Source: Ktedonobacteraceae bacterium (GTDB lineage: Bacteria > Chloroflexota > Ktedonobacteria > Ktedonobacterales > Ktedonobacteraceae). From it: a stretch of 64,000 nt of DNA. The number at the start of each line of letters is the position of its first letter. Within the stretch, counting starts at the first letter, position 1. Both the position numbers and the translations under genes were made by a program. The notes below the pieces were generated by a model that had not been told where the DNA came from, searched no databases, and worked only from the letters and a program-made list of their open reading frames with translations. This document shows positions 17,103 through 24,319 of this stretch, piece by piece. The stretch spans positions 1 through 64,000 of the forward strand of contig DASRBN010000034.1 of assembly GCA_035653615.1 (NCBI GenBank), read 5' to 3'.

Positions 17103-17942
17103 ATGTCCGCGATTATATTCGATAGCAAACCGCTTGCTGAGCGCATGACAGAGGAATTACAGGGCGAGGCCGCCGGGTTTCGTAAGCGGCGGGGACGTGC
17201 AGCGCAATTGAAACAAATTATTGTGGGGCACGATGGGGCGGCGGAAGTCTATAGCCGCCAGCTGGCACGAGCCTGTCGCACCATAGGCCTGAATTGTGAG
17301 ACACTGGCTTTCCCTTTCGAGATGAAGGAGCAAGACCTGCGTTCCCAGGTTGCGGCGCTCAATAGTGATATGAATACAGACGGGGTTGTGCTACTGCTTC
17401 CGCTGCCGTCGCATATACGCCAGCGCGTGGTCACCGATGTACTCAGTCCCGAGAAGGATGTTGATGGGCTGGGGTCGCGCAATGCCGGCAACCTGCTGCT
17501 CGGCTTTCCCAGCTTCATCCCCTCGACAGCTGACGTGATTCTCACCGTTTTGAAGCACGAGGGCATTCCGACGGCCGGACGAAACGCGGTGGTTGTCGGA
17601 CGCAGCAATATCGGCGGCAAACCGACCGCGCTGGTGTTGATGCGCAACGATGCGACCGTTACTATCTGCCATTCGCATACGCGGGACCTGGCCGAAATTA
17701 CGCGCAACGCCGATATCCTGGTCGTGAGTATTGGGCGACCGGCCAGCATCAGCGCCGATATGGTGAAGCCCGGCGCGGTCGTATTCGACGCGGGCATCAA
17801 CCCTATCGACGGCAGAGTTGTCGGGGATATCGACTTCGAGCGGGTCAAAGAAGTGGCCTCGTTTTTGACACCCGTGCCTGGTGGTCTCGGCCCCCTGACC
17901 CATTTGATGCTGATCCGGCACACACTGCTTGGGCCTGTGTAG
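17103..17942 (+). CDS. folD: FolD-like methylene-THF dehydrogenase lacking cyclohydrolase residues (279 aa)
   Basis: Full-length FolD fold. The NADP-binding half has GRSNIGGKPTALVL and TVTICHSHT, and the C-terminal signature is TPVPGGLGPLTHLML. The folate half keeps Tyr50 (EVYSRQL) and Asp121 (EKDVDG). However, the catalytic Lys54 is Leu and Gln98 is Leu (LLLPLP instead of QLPLP); numbering coincides with E. coli FolD. FolD normally interconverts 5,10-methylene-THF, methenyl-THF and 10-formyl-THF. With Lys54 and Gln98 replaced, cyclohydrolase activity is expected to be lost and dehydrogenase activity uncertain. ATG 17103 is preceded by GGAGAGAAAGGAC. It stands alone. A second, normal FolD may exist elsewhere in the genome. 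Confidence 0.85.
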   Translation: MSAIIFDSKPLAERMTEELQGEAAGFRKRRGRAAQLKQIIVGHDGAAEVYSRQLARACRTIGLNCETLAFPFEMKEQDLRSQVAALNSDMNTDGVVLLLPLPSHIRQRVVTDVLSPEKDVDGLGSRNAGNLLLGFPSFIPSTADVILTVLKHEGIPTAGRNAVVVGRSNIGGKPTALVLMRNDATVTICHSHTRDLAEITRNADILVVSIGRPASISADMVKPGAVVFDAGINPIDGRVVGDIDFERVKEVASFLTPVPGGLGPLTHLMLIRHTLLGPV

Positions 17943-17964
17943 GCGTAGCGGCCCCGGCCAGCGT

Positions 17965-18738
17965 TTAATCCCCCGCGATGGCGTACCTTTGCGATCGCGC
18001 CGGTTGTTTTGCTGCGCCGGCAGTGCTGCATGCCTGGACAAACGCCTCGAAGAGATGAGCGCAGGCTTCCACTTCCCCGTAAATCTCTTCGGGATGGCAC
18101 TGCAAGGCCATCATGAAACGATAGCCGGGAATTTCCAGCGATTCGGGAACGCCATCTTTAGCATACCCGCTGATGCGCACATTCTTACCAGGATTTTTGA
18201 CGCCCTGGTGATGCAGGCTATTGGCCCAGAATTCGCGCGTGCCCAGCACATCTTCCATGAGGCTACCCGGCTCGACAAAAACGCGATGAGTAAGATAATT
18301 GCGTGGCAAATCGCGATTACAATGAGTGATATCGCTGGGATGCTGTTCGGATAAGTCCTGGTAGAGGCTGCCACCGGCGGCCACGTTCAAAAGCTGCATG
18401 CCGCGGCAGATGCCGAGTGTGGGAATATCTTCCTGCAGCGCCCAGGAAGCCAGAGTCAATTCGATTTCATCGAGTTTAGAATCCAACATTTCAAGTTTTG
18501 TATGTGGCTCTTCTCCATAGCGGTACGGCTCTACGTCCCCACCGCCTGAAAACAACAGGCCATCCAGTCGCGGCAGAAGTGAATCCAGCGCCTGGGGGTC
18601 ATCGAGCAGGGGAATGAGTACGGGAATGGCGCCGGCATGCTCCAACGCATGGGCATAGGTCCGGTTGTTGCAATAGACAGGTCTTCTACTTCCCGCACGA
18701 TAATCTGAGTGGCAAGGTATGCCAATAAGCGGACGCAT
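17965..18738 (-). CDS. Class I glutamine amidotransferase, gamma-glutamyl-GABA hydrolase type (257 aa)
   Basis: A stand-alone class I amidotransferase of the peptidase C26/PuuD type. It has the glycine-rich LFSGGGDVEP, the nucleophile Cys (about 110) in TLGICRGMQLLNV, and the His/Glu pair in ALQCHPEEI (about 213). PuuD-like enzymes hydrolyse gamma-glutamyl amides such as gamma-glutamyl-GABA in polyamine breakdown. No other putrescine-pathway gene is nearby, so the substrate is uncertain. It starts at ATG 18738 with AGAGGAG upstream, and its leader contains a hairpin with a T-rich tail that could act as an attenuator. It converges with folD. Confidence 0.82.
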   Translation of the reverse strand: MRPLIGIPCHSDYRAGSRRPVYCNNRTYAHALEHAGAIPVLIPLLDDPQALDSLLPRLDGLLFSGGGDVEPYRYGEEPHTKLEMLDSKLDEIELTLASWALQEDIPTLGICRGMQLLNVAAGGSLYQDLSEQHPSDITHCNRDLPRNYLTHRVFVEPGSLMEDVLGTREFWANSLHHQGVKNPGKNVRISGYAKDGVPESLEIPGYRFMMALQCHPEEIYGEVEACAHLFEAFVQACSTAGAAKQPARSQRYAIAGD

Positions 18739-18786
18739 TCCGAAAACTCCTCTAAAAAATTTTTACTATAAAAACCGTGTGTACCC

Positions 18787-18834
18787 GTAAAAAATAAATA
18801 AGAAAAGCGGAACGCCGATCCGATGCGCTCCGCT
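18787..18834 (-). terminator. Terminator/attenuator-like hairpin in leader of amidotransferase gene
   Basis: Read on the minus strand, a stem with arms AGCGGAGCGC and GCGTTCCGCT (18834-18825 and 18815-18806, one G.T pair) is followed by TTTTCTTATTTATTTTTT. This is a good intrinsic terminator placed about 50 bases before the start codon at 18738, so it either ends an upstream minus-strand transcript or regulates the amidotransferase by attenuation. Confidence 0.5.
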
Positions 18835-19150
18835 AAAAGTAATGGCGAGATTAGGAAACGAAACGCATTCCCCCGCGTTCAAATAAAACTTTCAATCCCC
18901 GCCGGGATCCCCAAGGCCACTTATCCATCTCCAGTTCTGGCTGGAGCCACATGATTATACATATGAGACGTAGGAAAAAATGCTTTCGTTTCACAATGTT
19001 GCTCTCATTGGGAGTATTACACGGTCCTATGTGTTTATGATACGCCTGGGTGTCAAGCGTTGCGGCGCGCTGTATCTAGTCAGCCTCTCCTATCCATGAT
19101 ACAATACTCCCAACTACCAGACTACGGAAACGGACTCGCACTGCTGAAAG
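18835..19150. other. Intergenic region between divergent genes
   Basis: About 315 bases between the divergent amidotransferase and CCA-enzyme genes, with no ORF of note. A single segment TTTCAATCCCCGCCGGGATC resembles one CRISPR-type repeat unit but is not repeated. TACAAT at 19100-19105 is a possible -10 element for the CCA-enzyme gene, without a clear -35. A small CTCCAG/CTGGAG hairpin lies near 18935. Confidence 0.35.
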
Positions 19151-20542
19151 ATGCTAGATATCATCATCACGCTGGCGGAAGCATTTAACGCCCAGCATAA
19201 ACAACTCTATATGGTGGGTGGAACGGTGCGCGATGTGCTACTGCATCGCGGGCAATCGAACGATGCCGACCTGGCAACCGACGCGCATCCCAAAGAGATT
19301 CAGCGCATCGTCGCTCCGACGAAGCCCAACGCGGTTGTCCTGGTGGGTGAGCGCTTCGGAACCGTCCGCCTGCACTATGGCAGTGATATCATCGAGATTA
19401 CCACGTTCCGCAGCGAGCGCTACAATCCCGAATCGCGCAAGCCGGAAGTCTGCTTCGGCACCAGCCTCGAAGACGACCTGCGGCGACGCGATTTCACCAT
19501 CAATGCCATGGCACGCCATCCCCTGACCGGACAAATCTTTGATCCATTCGGCGGGCGGCAAGACCTGGATGCGCACATCCTGCGCGCCGTTGGCGGCGAG
19601 CCGGACAAACGCTTCGACGAGGACCCTTTGCGTTTATTACGTGCCGTGCGTTTTGCCTCGCAGCTCGACTTCACGATTGAACCGGAGACGAAACGCTCCA
19701 TTGTGCGACAGGCTCCCAAGCTGCAAAAGATATCGCGCGAGCGTATTCGCGACGAGATGAACAAGCTGCTGCTATCCGATCACCCGGCGAAAGGGCTGGA
19801 TTTGCTCGTGGAACTGGGCTTGATGGAGTGGATTATACCTGAAGTGCTGGACCTACGTGGAGTCAGCCAGCAGCCCACGCCGCTCTCGCGTACAGCCATC
19901 CATACAAAAGATGTGTACGCGCATGTCCTGCGCGTGGTCGAACGCTCGTCGCCGCGCCTGGTCACGCGTTGGAGCGCGCTGCTGCACGATATCGCCAAAC
20001 CGCGCACGCGAACGGTCGAGGATGGCAAGATACACTTCTTCGGGCACGAGGATACCGGTGCGCACATGGCGCGCGATATCCTGAAACGCCTGCACTTTGA
20101 TCGTGATTTTATCGAAAGTGTCTCGCGCATCGTCCGCCTGCACATGCGCGCGAACGCCTACACGCCTGAATGGACGGATGGAGCCGTTCGTCGCCTGATG
20201 CTGGAAGTCGGTGATGACCTGCCCGACCTGCTCGATCTCTCGCGCGCGGATATTACAAGCTATCGCCGCGAGAAGGTCTTGCTCGCCGATGCGCGCGTCA
20301 CCGAACTGGCTGAGCGCTGCCAGCGCCTGAAGGAAGAGGCCGAACTGGTGCCGCTGAAAAGTCCGCTCGATGGCAACGAATTAATGCAGCTCTTCGGTCG
20401 CGGGCCCGGTCCCTGGCTGCGGCCAATCAAAGAGCACCTGCTCGGCCTCGTCATAGATGGCGCGCTGGCGCCGGACGACAAAGAGACGGCGGCAAAGATC
20501 GCGCAATCGCTTTTAGACCAGGAAGAAGGCCGCGATGCATAG
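19151..20542 (+). CDS. cca: CCA tRNA nucleotidyltransferase (463 aa)
   Basis: A class II nucleotidyltransferase that builds or repairs the 3-prime CCA end of tRNA. The head domain has GGTVRDVLL (23-31) and NDADLAT with the metal-binding acidic pair (38-40), then RRDFTINAM and the DPLRLLRAVRFASQL motif. A C-terminal HD domain shows LLHDIAKP (about 278) and LHMRA. The length with an HD extension is usual for bacterial CCA-adding enzymes; a poly(A) polymerase cannot be fully excluded, but the FTINAM and RLLRA motifs fit CCA enzymes. ATG 19151 has no strong Shine-Dalgarno (GAAAG nearby). The gene ends about 140 bases before a small basic protein gene on the same strand. Confidence 0.87.
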   Translation: MLDIIITLAEAFNAQHKQLYMVGGTVRDVLLHRGQSNDADLATDAHPKEIQRIVAPTKPNAVVLVGERFGTVRLHYGSDIIEITTFRSERYNPESRKPEVCFGTSLEDDLRRRDFTINAMARHPLTGQIFDPFGGRQDLDAHILRAVGGEPDKRFDEDPLRLLRAVRFASQLDFTIEPETKRSIVRQAPKLQKISRERIRDEMNKLLLSDHPAKGLDLLVELGLMEWIIPEVLDLRGVSQQPTPLSRTAIHTKDVYAHVLRVVERSSPRLVTRWSALLHDIAKPRTRTVEDGKIHFFGHEDTGAHMARDILKRLHFDRDFIESVSRIVRLHMRANAYTPEWTDGAVRRLMLEVGDDLPDLLDLSRADITSYRREKVLLADARVTELAERCQRLKEEAELVPLKSPLDGNELMQLFGRGPGPWLRPIKEHLLGLVIDGALAPDDKETAAKIAQSLLDQEEGRDA

Positions 20543-20679
20543 TTTCAATCCCAAACGGGTACGGGTCCCGCTGCCCCTGGCCGGGAAAAGTATAGCAAGA
20601 AACCCGAAAAGGCCAGGTGGGGATGCAACAGGACCATCTATCAAGGGAGCCTGATATCAACGAAAAAGAGGGAAAGAGC

Positions 20680-21231
20680 ATGCCCAAAGTGAATAAACCC
20701 GGATCGCAGAAATCGGGAACCAATAGTAATATGCCAAAAGAGACTGATACAAATAAAAAACCTGCAAACCAGCAATCCCAGGCGCAGTCTCCCGCGCCTA
20801 TCAACCCCGCGGCCCAATCATCCGGCTCTAAGGCCGTCACGAATAAATCCCGGTCGGGTGGGAAGAATCGCAAGCCGGCGATTGGGGGCACGGCGGTAGC
20901 CGGCGCGAAATCGACGCAGCCCAAAGAAGTCAAACCCGGAACCCCCGCCAACCAGCAGGCGGAAAGCTATAACCGCGAGATGCGCCGTCGCATGCAGCAC
21001 ATGGGCACGGGTCCATACAGTCAAAACCCGGCAGAGACATTACGCGAAAGAAGGCAGAAGCGCCAGGAAGAAAAGAAAAAGCGCCAGGAACAGGTGAAAA
21101 AAGAGGTCGTGACCCGCGGACCGAGTACGAATGTGCGGCTTGGTCGCAGGAACGCCTACTTTTTGATCGGCACCGCGGCCGTGATTGTACTGATCATTAT
21201 TATAGCGATTATTGTTCGCCACCCGTTTTAA
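20680..21231 (+). CDS. Basic, disordered protein with C-terminal membrane anchor (183 aa)
   Basis: Residues 1-100 are low-complexity and rich in Lys, Ser, Asn, Pro and Gln. A charged coiled segment (ERRQKRQEEKKKRQEQVKKE, about 128-147) follows, and one hydrophobic helix near the C-terminus (FLIGTAAVIVLIIIIAIIV) would anchor it with the bulk in the cytoplasm. I prefer ATG 20680 because GAGGGAAAGAG lies upstream; a GTG at 20617 is the alternative. No family is recognised. It follows the CCA-enzyme gene and precedes a very stable 20-bp hairpin. It may be a membrane scaffold or nucleic-acid-associated protein, but nothing proves this. Confidence 0.55.
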   Translation: MPKVNKPGSQKSGTNSNMPKETDTNKKPANQQSQAQSPAPINPAAQSSGSKAVTNKSRSGGKNRKPAIGGTAVAGAKSTQPKEVKPGTPANQQAESYNREMRRRMQHMGTGPYSQNPAETLRERRQKRQEEKKKRQEQVKKEVVTRGPSTNVRLGRRNAYFLIGTAAVIVLIIIIAIIVRHPF

Positions 21232-21260
21232 GGTGAGCGACTGGCACTCGCGTGGCTTGA

Positions 21261-21305
21261 GAAGACCTGTAGTGGTACCCCTGGCGGGTACCACTACAGG
21301 TCTTC
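21261..21305 (+). terminator. Perfect 20-bp hairpin after membrane-anchored protein gene
   Basis: Arms GAAGACCTGTAGTGGTACCC (21261-21280) and its exact reverse complement (21286-21305) enclose a 5-base loop. It begins 30 bases after the stop codon. There is no T-run, so it may act as a bidirectional hairpin terminator for this gene and the convergent regulator gene, or be a small palindromic repeat. Confidence 0.6.
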
Positions 21306-21379
21306 CCATTACATCCACCTTGAGTGAGGAGTAGGATGCGTTTGTTGCCCAAGCCGGTCTTCTGCTTGAGGACTAAAGG

Positions 21380-21745
21380 CTATGACATTACCATTTGCCT
21401 GTTGTGTAGAAACAGGGCTGGCAAGTAAAGTATATCCCTGATCTCTCTATTGACGATATCGAGTCCATAAGGCCATAACCGTTCGCGGATACTATTGATG
21501 CGCTTCGACAGTGAGCGACGTGGATTGCTGTGAAGTTGTTGGAAACAGAGCGCCAGGTCTGTGAAAGGAACGAACGGCTGGCCATCCTGTGCATACTGGA
21601 GAAGGAGCATCAGTAAAGCGTAATCCGTGCGAGAAAATATGTTTACCCCACCATCAATAACGATGGTGCGCGTCTCGTCACAGTGTTGAAGAACATGTCC
21701 GGGAATGTGTGGACCGGAGGCGAGCATTTGGCGAGAAAAGTTCAT
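21380..21745 (-). CDS. Winged-helix (OmpR C-terminal-like) regulator (121 aa)
   Basis: The region from about residue 25 to 110 resembles the DNA-binding effector domain of OmpR-type proteins: a short beta part (TIVIDGGVNIFSRTDYALLMLL), a helix with PFTDLALCFQQ, a recognition-helix-like SLSKRINSIRERLWPYGL and a final beta hairpin. No receiver domain is attached, so it would be a small stand-alone regulator. The start is ambiguous; ATG 21745 is preceded by AGAGAGCAGGG, an alternative ATG lies at 21766. The divergent intergenic region toward the RHS gene carries phased GGAAAC boxes that could be its target, which is inference. Similarity is weak and judged by eye. Confidence 0.45.
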   Translation of the reverse strand: MNFSRQMLASGPHIPGHVLQHCDETRTIVIDGGVNIFSRTDYALLMLLLQYAQDGQPFVPFTDLALCFQQLHSNPRRSLSKRINSIRERLWPYGLDIVNREIRDILYLPALFLHNRQMVMS

Positions 21746-22315
21746 CCCTGCTCTCTTTCTGTGCATCGTTCACAAAATGCAATGGTGGAGCGTCCACCTC
21801 TACAAAATATGGCTTATGGAATCATTCATATGAGCAGCATACGAGAACGCGCTACGAGAGATTGCACAAAAAACTTCGCCTGAACTGATCCCCCTGATCA
21901 AAGCACCGGGTAGCCATGTAAAAGTAGGCACCTGAAAGTACCGGCATACCTCAACTTTTATTATTGTACCATATGATTTTCGATTTGTACATCATATTTG
22001 CCCCGTTTTTATGACAGGGGCTAATTTGATGGACAGTAGATGCACAATCAATGATTTCCGATTTTCCGGGAACTTCTTTCCCCAAAATCGGAAACTTTCT
22101 TCCTAAAAACTGGAAACAAGATCCCCAATCAACCGGAAACAGTTCATCCCTTTTTTCCCCGCTGAGCCGGTATACTTGAGATCGAGAGCTTCAACTAACT
22201 AGCTATACTGCTTGTATCGCAGGCAGCATCATGCCATAGGGATGAGTTCGAAGCACATATTTCACCTGCATGCAGGCCAATTTAGAGAGGCTGCACAAGC
22301 AAAGGAGTGTGACCT
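21746..22315. promoter_or_regulatory. AT-rich region with phased GGAAAC boxes upstream of RHS gene
   Basis: This 570-base gap has no supported ORF. Between 22055 and 22140 there is an inverted pair (TTTCCGATTTT at 22055-22065 and AAAATCGGAAA at 22084-22094) and two more direct copies of GGAAAC (starting at 22112 and 22135). The three GGAAAC copies start 22 and 23 bases apart, about two helix turns, which suggests one protein binding along one DNA face. A TATACT at 22171-22176 and another at 22204-22209 are possible -10 elements for the RHS gene. Confidence 0.45.
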
Positions 22316-24319
22316 ATGTCCCCTGATCGCTCGCATGGGCATCGTCTTCCCGACCAATCAAAGCCTATCCCTCCTCCATTGCGAAGGCATGCATCCTGGT
22401 GCATCGATCACTTCCTCTTCTCAGTCTTCCTGTGCCTGCTGCTCGTGGCACAAATTCCAGGCAATTGGAGTTTCCTGGTAACACCAGCATACGCTGAGAG
22501 CCAGGGAACGCGCCCCAGCGCACCCGCCAGTATGACCTTTCAGAAATTTTTACACGAAGGACACCAGGACAAGGTGTACCATGGCCCGTTAATTCGGCCC
22601 CAACATGTTCCGCCGCCTCCTGGGCCAACGCATGGGCAAACTCATACGGCAGACTATGCTCACCGGCCTCCTAGCGCCGAACCCGCCACAATGAAGCCCA
22701 TGAACGCACCTTTGACGGCAGCTTTCCTGTCTGGTCAGAAAGCTACTCCGGCGCTCGATCTACTGAGCAGCGATGGCCGCCTGGAAGTACAGCTTCAGCC
22801 GGGGTCACTGGACCTTTCACATGCAACGGTACCTGGTGGCAAGCCGCCTGCCGGAACCCTCACGCTGCGCGTCAGCCAACTCTATGGGCACTATGCCTCG
22901 GCCTTCAATGAACTGGGCACGTACCAGGTGCAGCTTGGTGATAGTCAAGGACGGGTTGTGAGCGGCGTCCGGCTTCATACGCCGCTCATCCTCATCTATC
23001 ATTACCAACCGTCCGAGGTGGCCGCTCTTAGCCTGGACCCCGCGCACCTGTTTATGACCTGGCCCATTCTCATTGCCACAGCCACTAAAGCCCATAAGCC
23101 TACTACCGGACTGATTATTGCTTTGCAGAATAATGCCGCTGCTCACACATTAACGGCTAGTAGCGGCGTCTTCGATCCCAGCCCGTTTACGATGGGGGAT
23201 GGCGAATCGCCCAACCAGGGTCCTCCTCCCCTGCACCTGGCATCAGTGCAAGGGAACGCCGGGCAGCTGACCTACAGTTATCCTTTGCAGGTAGCTCCCG
23301 GTACAGGAGGGTTCGCACCGCAACTCACGCTCAGTTACTCCAGCAGCGACCCGAACGAACGGCATAGCGCGACCTCTCCGGCCAACGATGTCGGCGATGG
23401 ATGGTCACTCTCACTTGGCTCCATCAGCGCCGATACCTATCCTAACACGGGTACGACCTGGTATTTTCTCGGTGGTGTGGCAAACGTCGCGGACCGGCTC
23501 ATTCCCAATGGCTCGCTTTACGATACGGAACACCTTTCCTATCTGCGCATTCAACAGGAGACCAGCAGCCAGACGGGTCAACCCTGCTTCCAGGTGTGGG
23601 ATAAGTCCGGCACGTACTACGAATTGGGCTGCACCTCCGACTCCCTACAATATTGGAACGATAGCAATGGGCGCCATAATTACCGTTGGGATGTCAATAA
23701 GATCATCGCGCCCAACGAGGGACCCAATGCCGGAACCTACAAGATGCTCACCGTTTCCTACTTGCAAGATGTCGTCACCTCGGGCGGCTATACCAGTATT
23801 CGTGATGCTGTCATGAAGCAGATTGTCTATGGCGCCGGCAACTCCAATGTGGTCACCAACGTTGCCGGAACCGTTGATTTTACGTACAAAGCTCCTTTCA
23901 ACTCGGCGCCGTGGGCCAGCGCGTATGGTACGAACTACAATTGCAGCAGCGGCCCTCCGATCAACACCACCTTGCGCTGTGACGACCCGGTGCAGATGCC
24001 GGGCAGTGGCAAATTTCCCGTACCCACGGTGATGAGTACCTTCTCTTTACAGACCGTCACCAGCTACGTTGGCTCGGATAGCACCTACAAGGATTACAGT
24101 TACAGCTTTTCCTACACCGATAATCCGTTTCAGTCCTGCAACGACCCGGTTACGCTGCTGCCCGGTTATTGCGCGCGCGAACACCTGCTGATGAGCATCA
24201 CCCCAACCGTCTACCAGAACAATACCGCGCACGCGCTGCCACAGGTCATCTTTGGCTATACTAATCCTTTGCAGAATACCTACTATGACAGCACGCACCA
24301 GGTGGGCAGCCCATCGTAG
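22316..24319 (+). CDS. Secreted SpvB/RHS-type protein, N-terminal part up to in-frame TAG (667 aa)
   Basis: Starts at ATG 22316 after AAAGGAGTGTGACCT. A long signal peptide (hydrophobic FLFSVFLCLLLVAQIPG, probable cleavage after TPAYA near residue 59) is followed by a proline-rich linker and an insecticidal-toxin/SpvB-like domain from about residue 320 (SYPLQVAPGTGGFAPQLTLS, then DGWSLSLGSIS). The frame ends at TAG 24317-24319, but the same frame continues open for 1,543 codons with further RHS sequence. In the degraded paralogue at 62-63.6 kb, the position of the TAG is Gln, so it looks like a CAG to TAG change. The truncated product would be secreted without the RHS shell or toxin. Confidence 0.8.
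   Translation: MSPDRSHGHRLPDQSKPIPPPLRRHASWCIDHFLFSVFLCLLLVAQIPGNWSFLVTPAYAESQGTRPSAPASMTFQKFLHEGHQDKVYHGPLIRPQHVPPPPGPTHGQTHTADYAHRPPSAEPATMKPMNAPLTAAFLSGQKATPALDLLSSDGRLEVQLQPGSLDLSHATVPGGKPPAGTLTLRVSQLYGHYASAFNELGTYQVQLGDSQGRVVSGVRLHTPLILIYHYQPSEVAALSLDPAHLFMTWPILIATATKAHKPTTGLIIALQNNAAAHTLTASSGVFDPSPFTMGDGESPNQGPPPLHLASVQGNAGQLTYSYPLQVAPGTGGFAPQLTLSYSSSDPNERHSATSPANDVGDGWSLSLGSISADTYPNTGTTWYFLGGVANVADRLIPNGSLYDTEHLSYLRIQQETSSQTGQPCFQVWDKSGTYYELGCTSDSLQYWNDSNGRHNYRWDVNKIIAPNEGPNAGTYKMLTVSYLQDVVTSGGYTSIRDAVMKQIVYGAGNSNVVTNVAGTVDFTYKAPFNSAPWASAYGTNYNCSSGPPINTTLRCDDPVQMPGSGKFPVPTVMSTFSLQTVTSYVGSDSTYKDYSYSFSYTDNPFQSCNDPVTLLPGYCAREHLLMSITPTVYQNNTAHALPQVIFGYTNPLQNTYYDSTHQVGSPS

Noticed and set aside
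18880-18935. Single CRISPR-repeat-like segment TTTCAATCCCCGCCGGGATC in an intergenic region
   Set aside because: Only one copy; no second repeat or spacer pattern and no cas gene in the window. A similar TTTCAATCCC at 20545 is a different short match.
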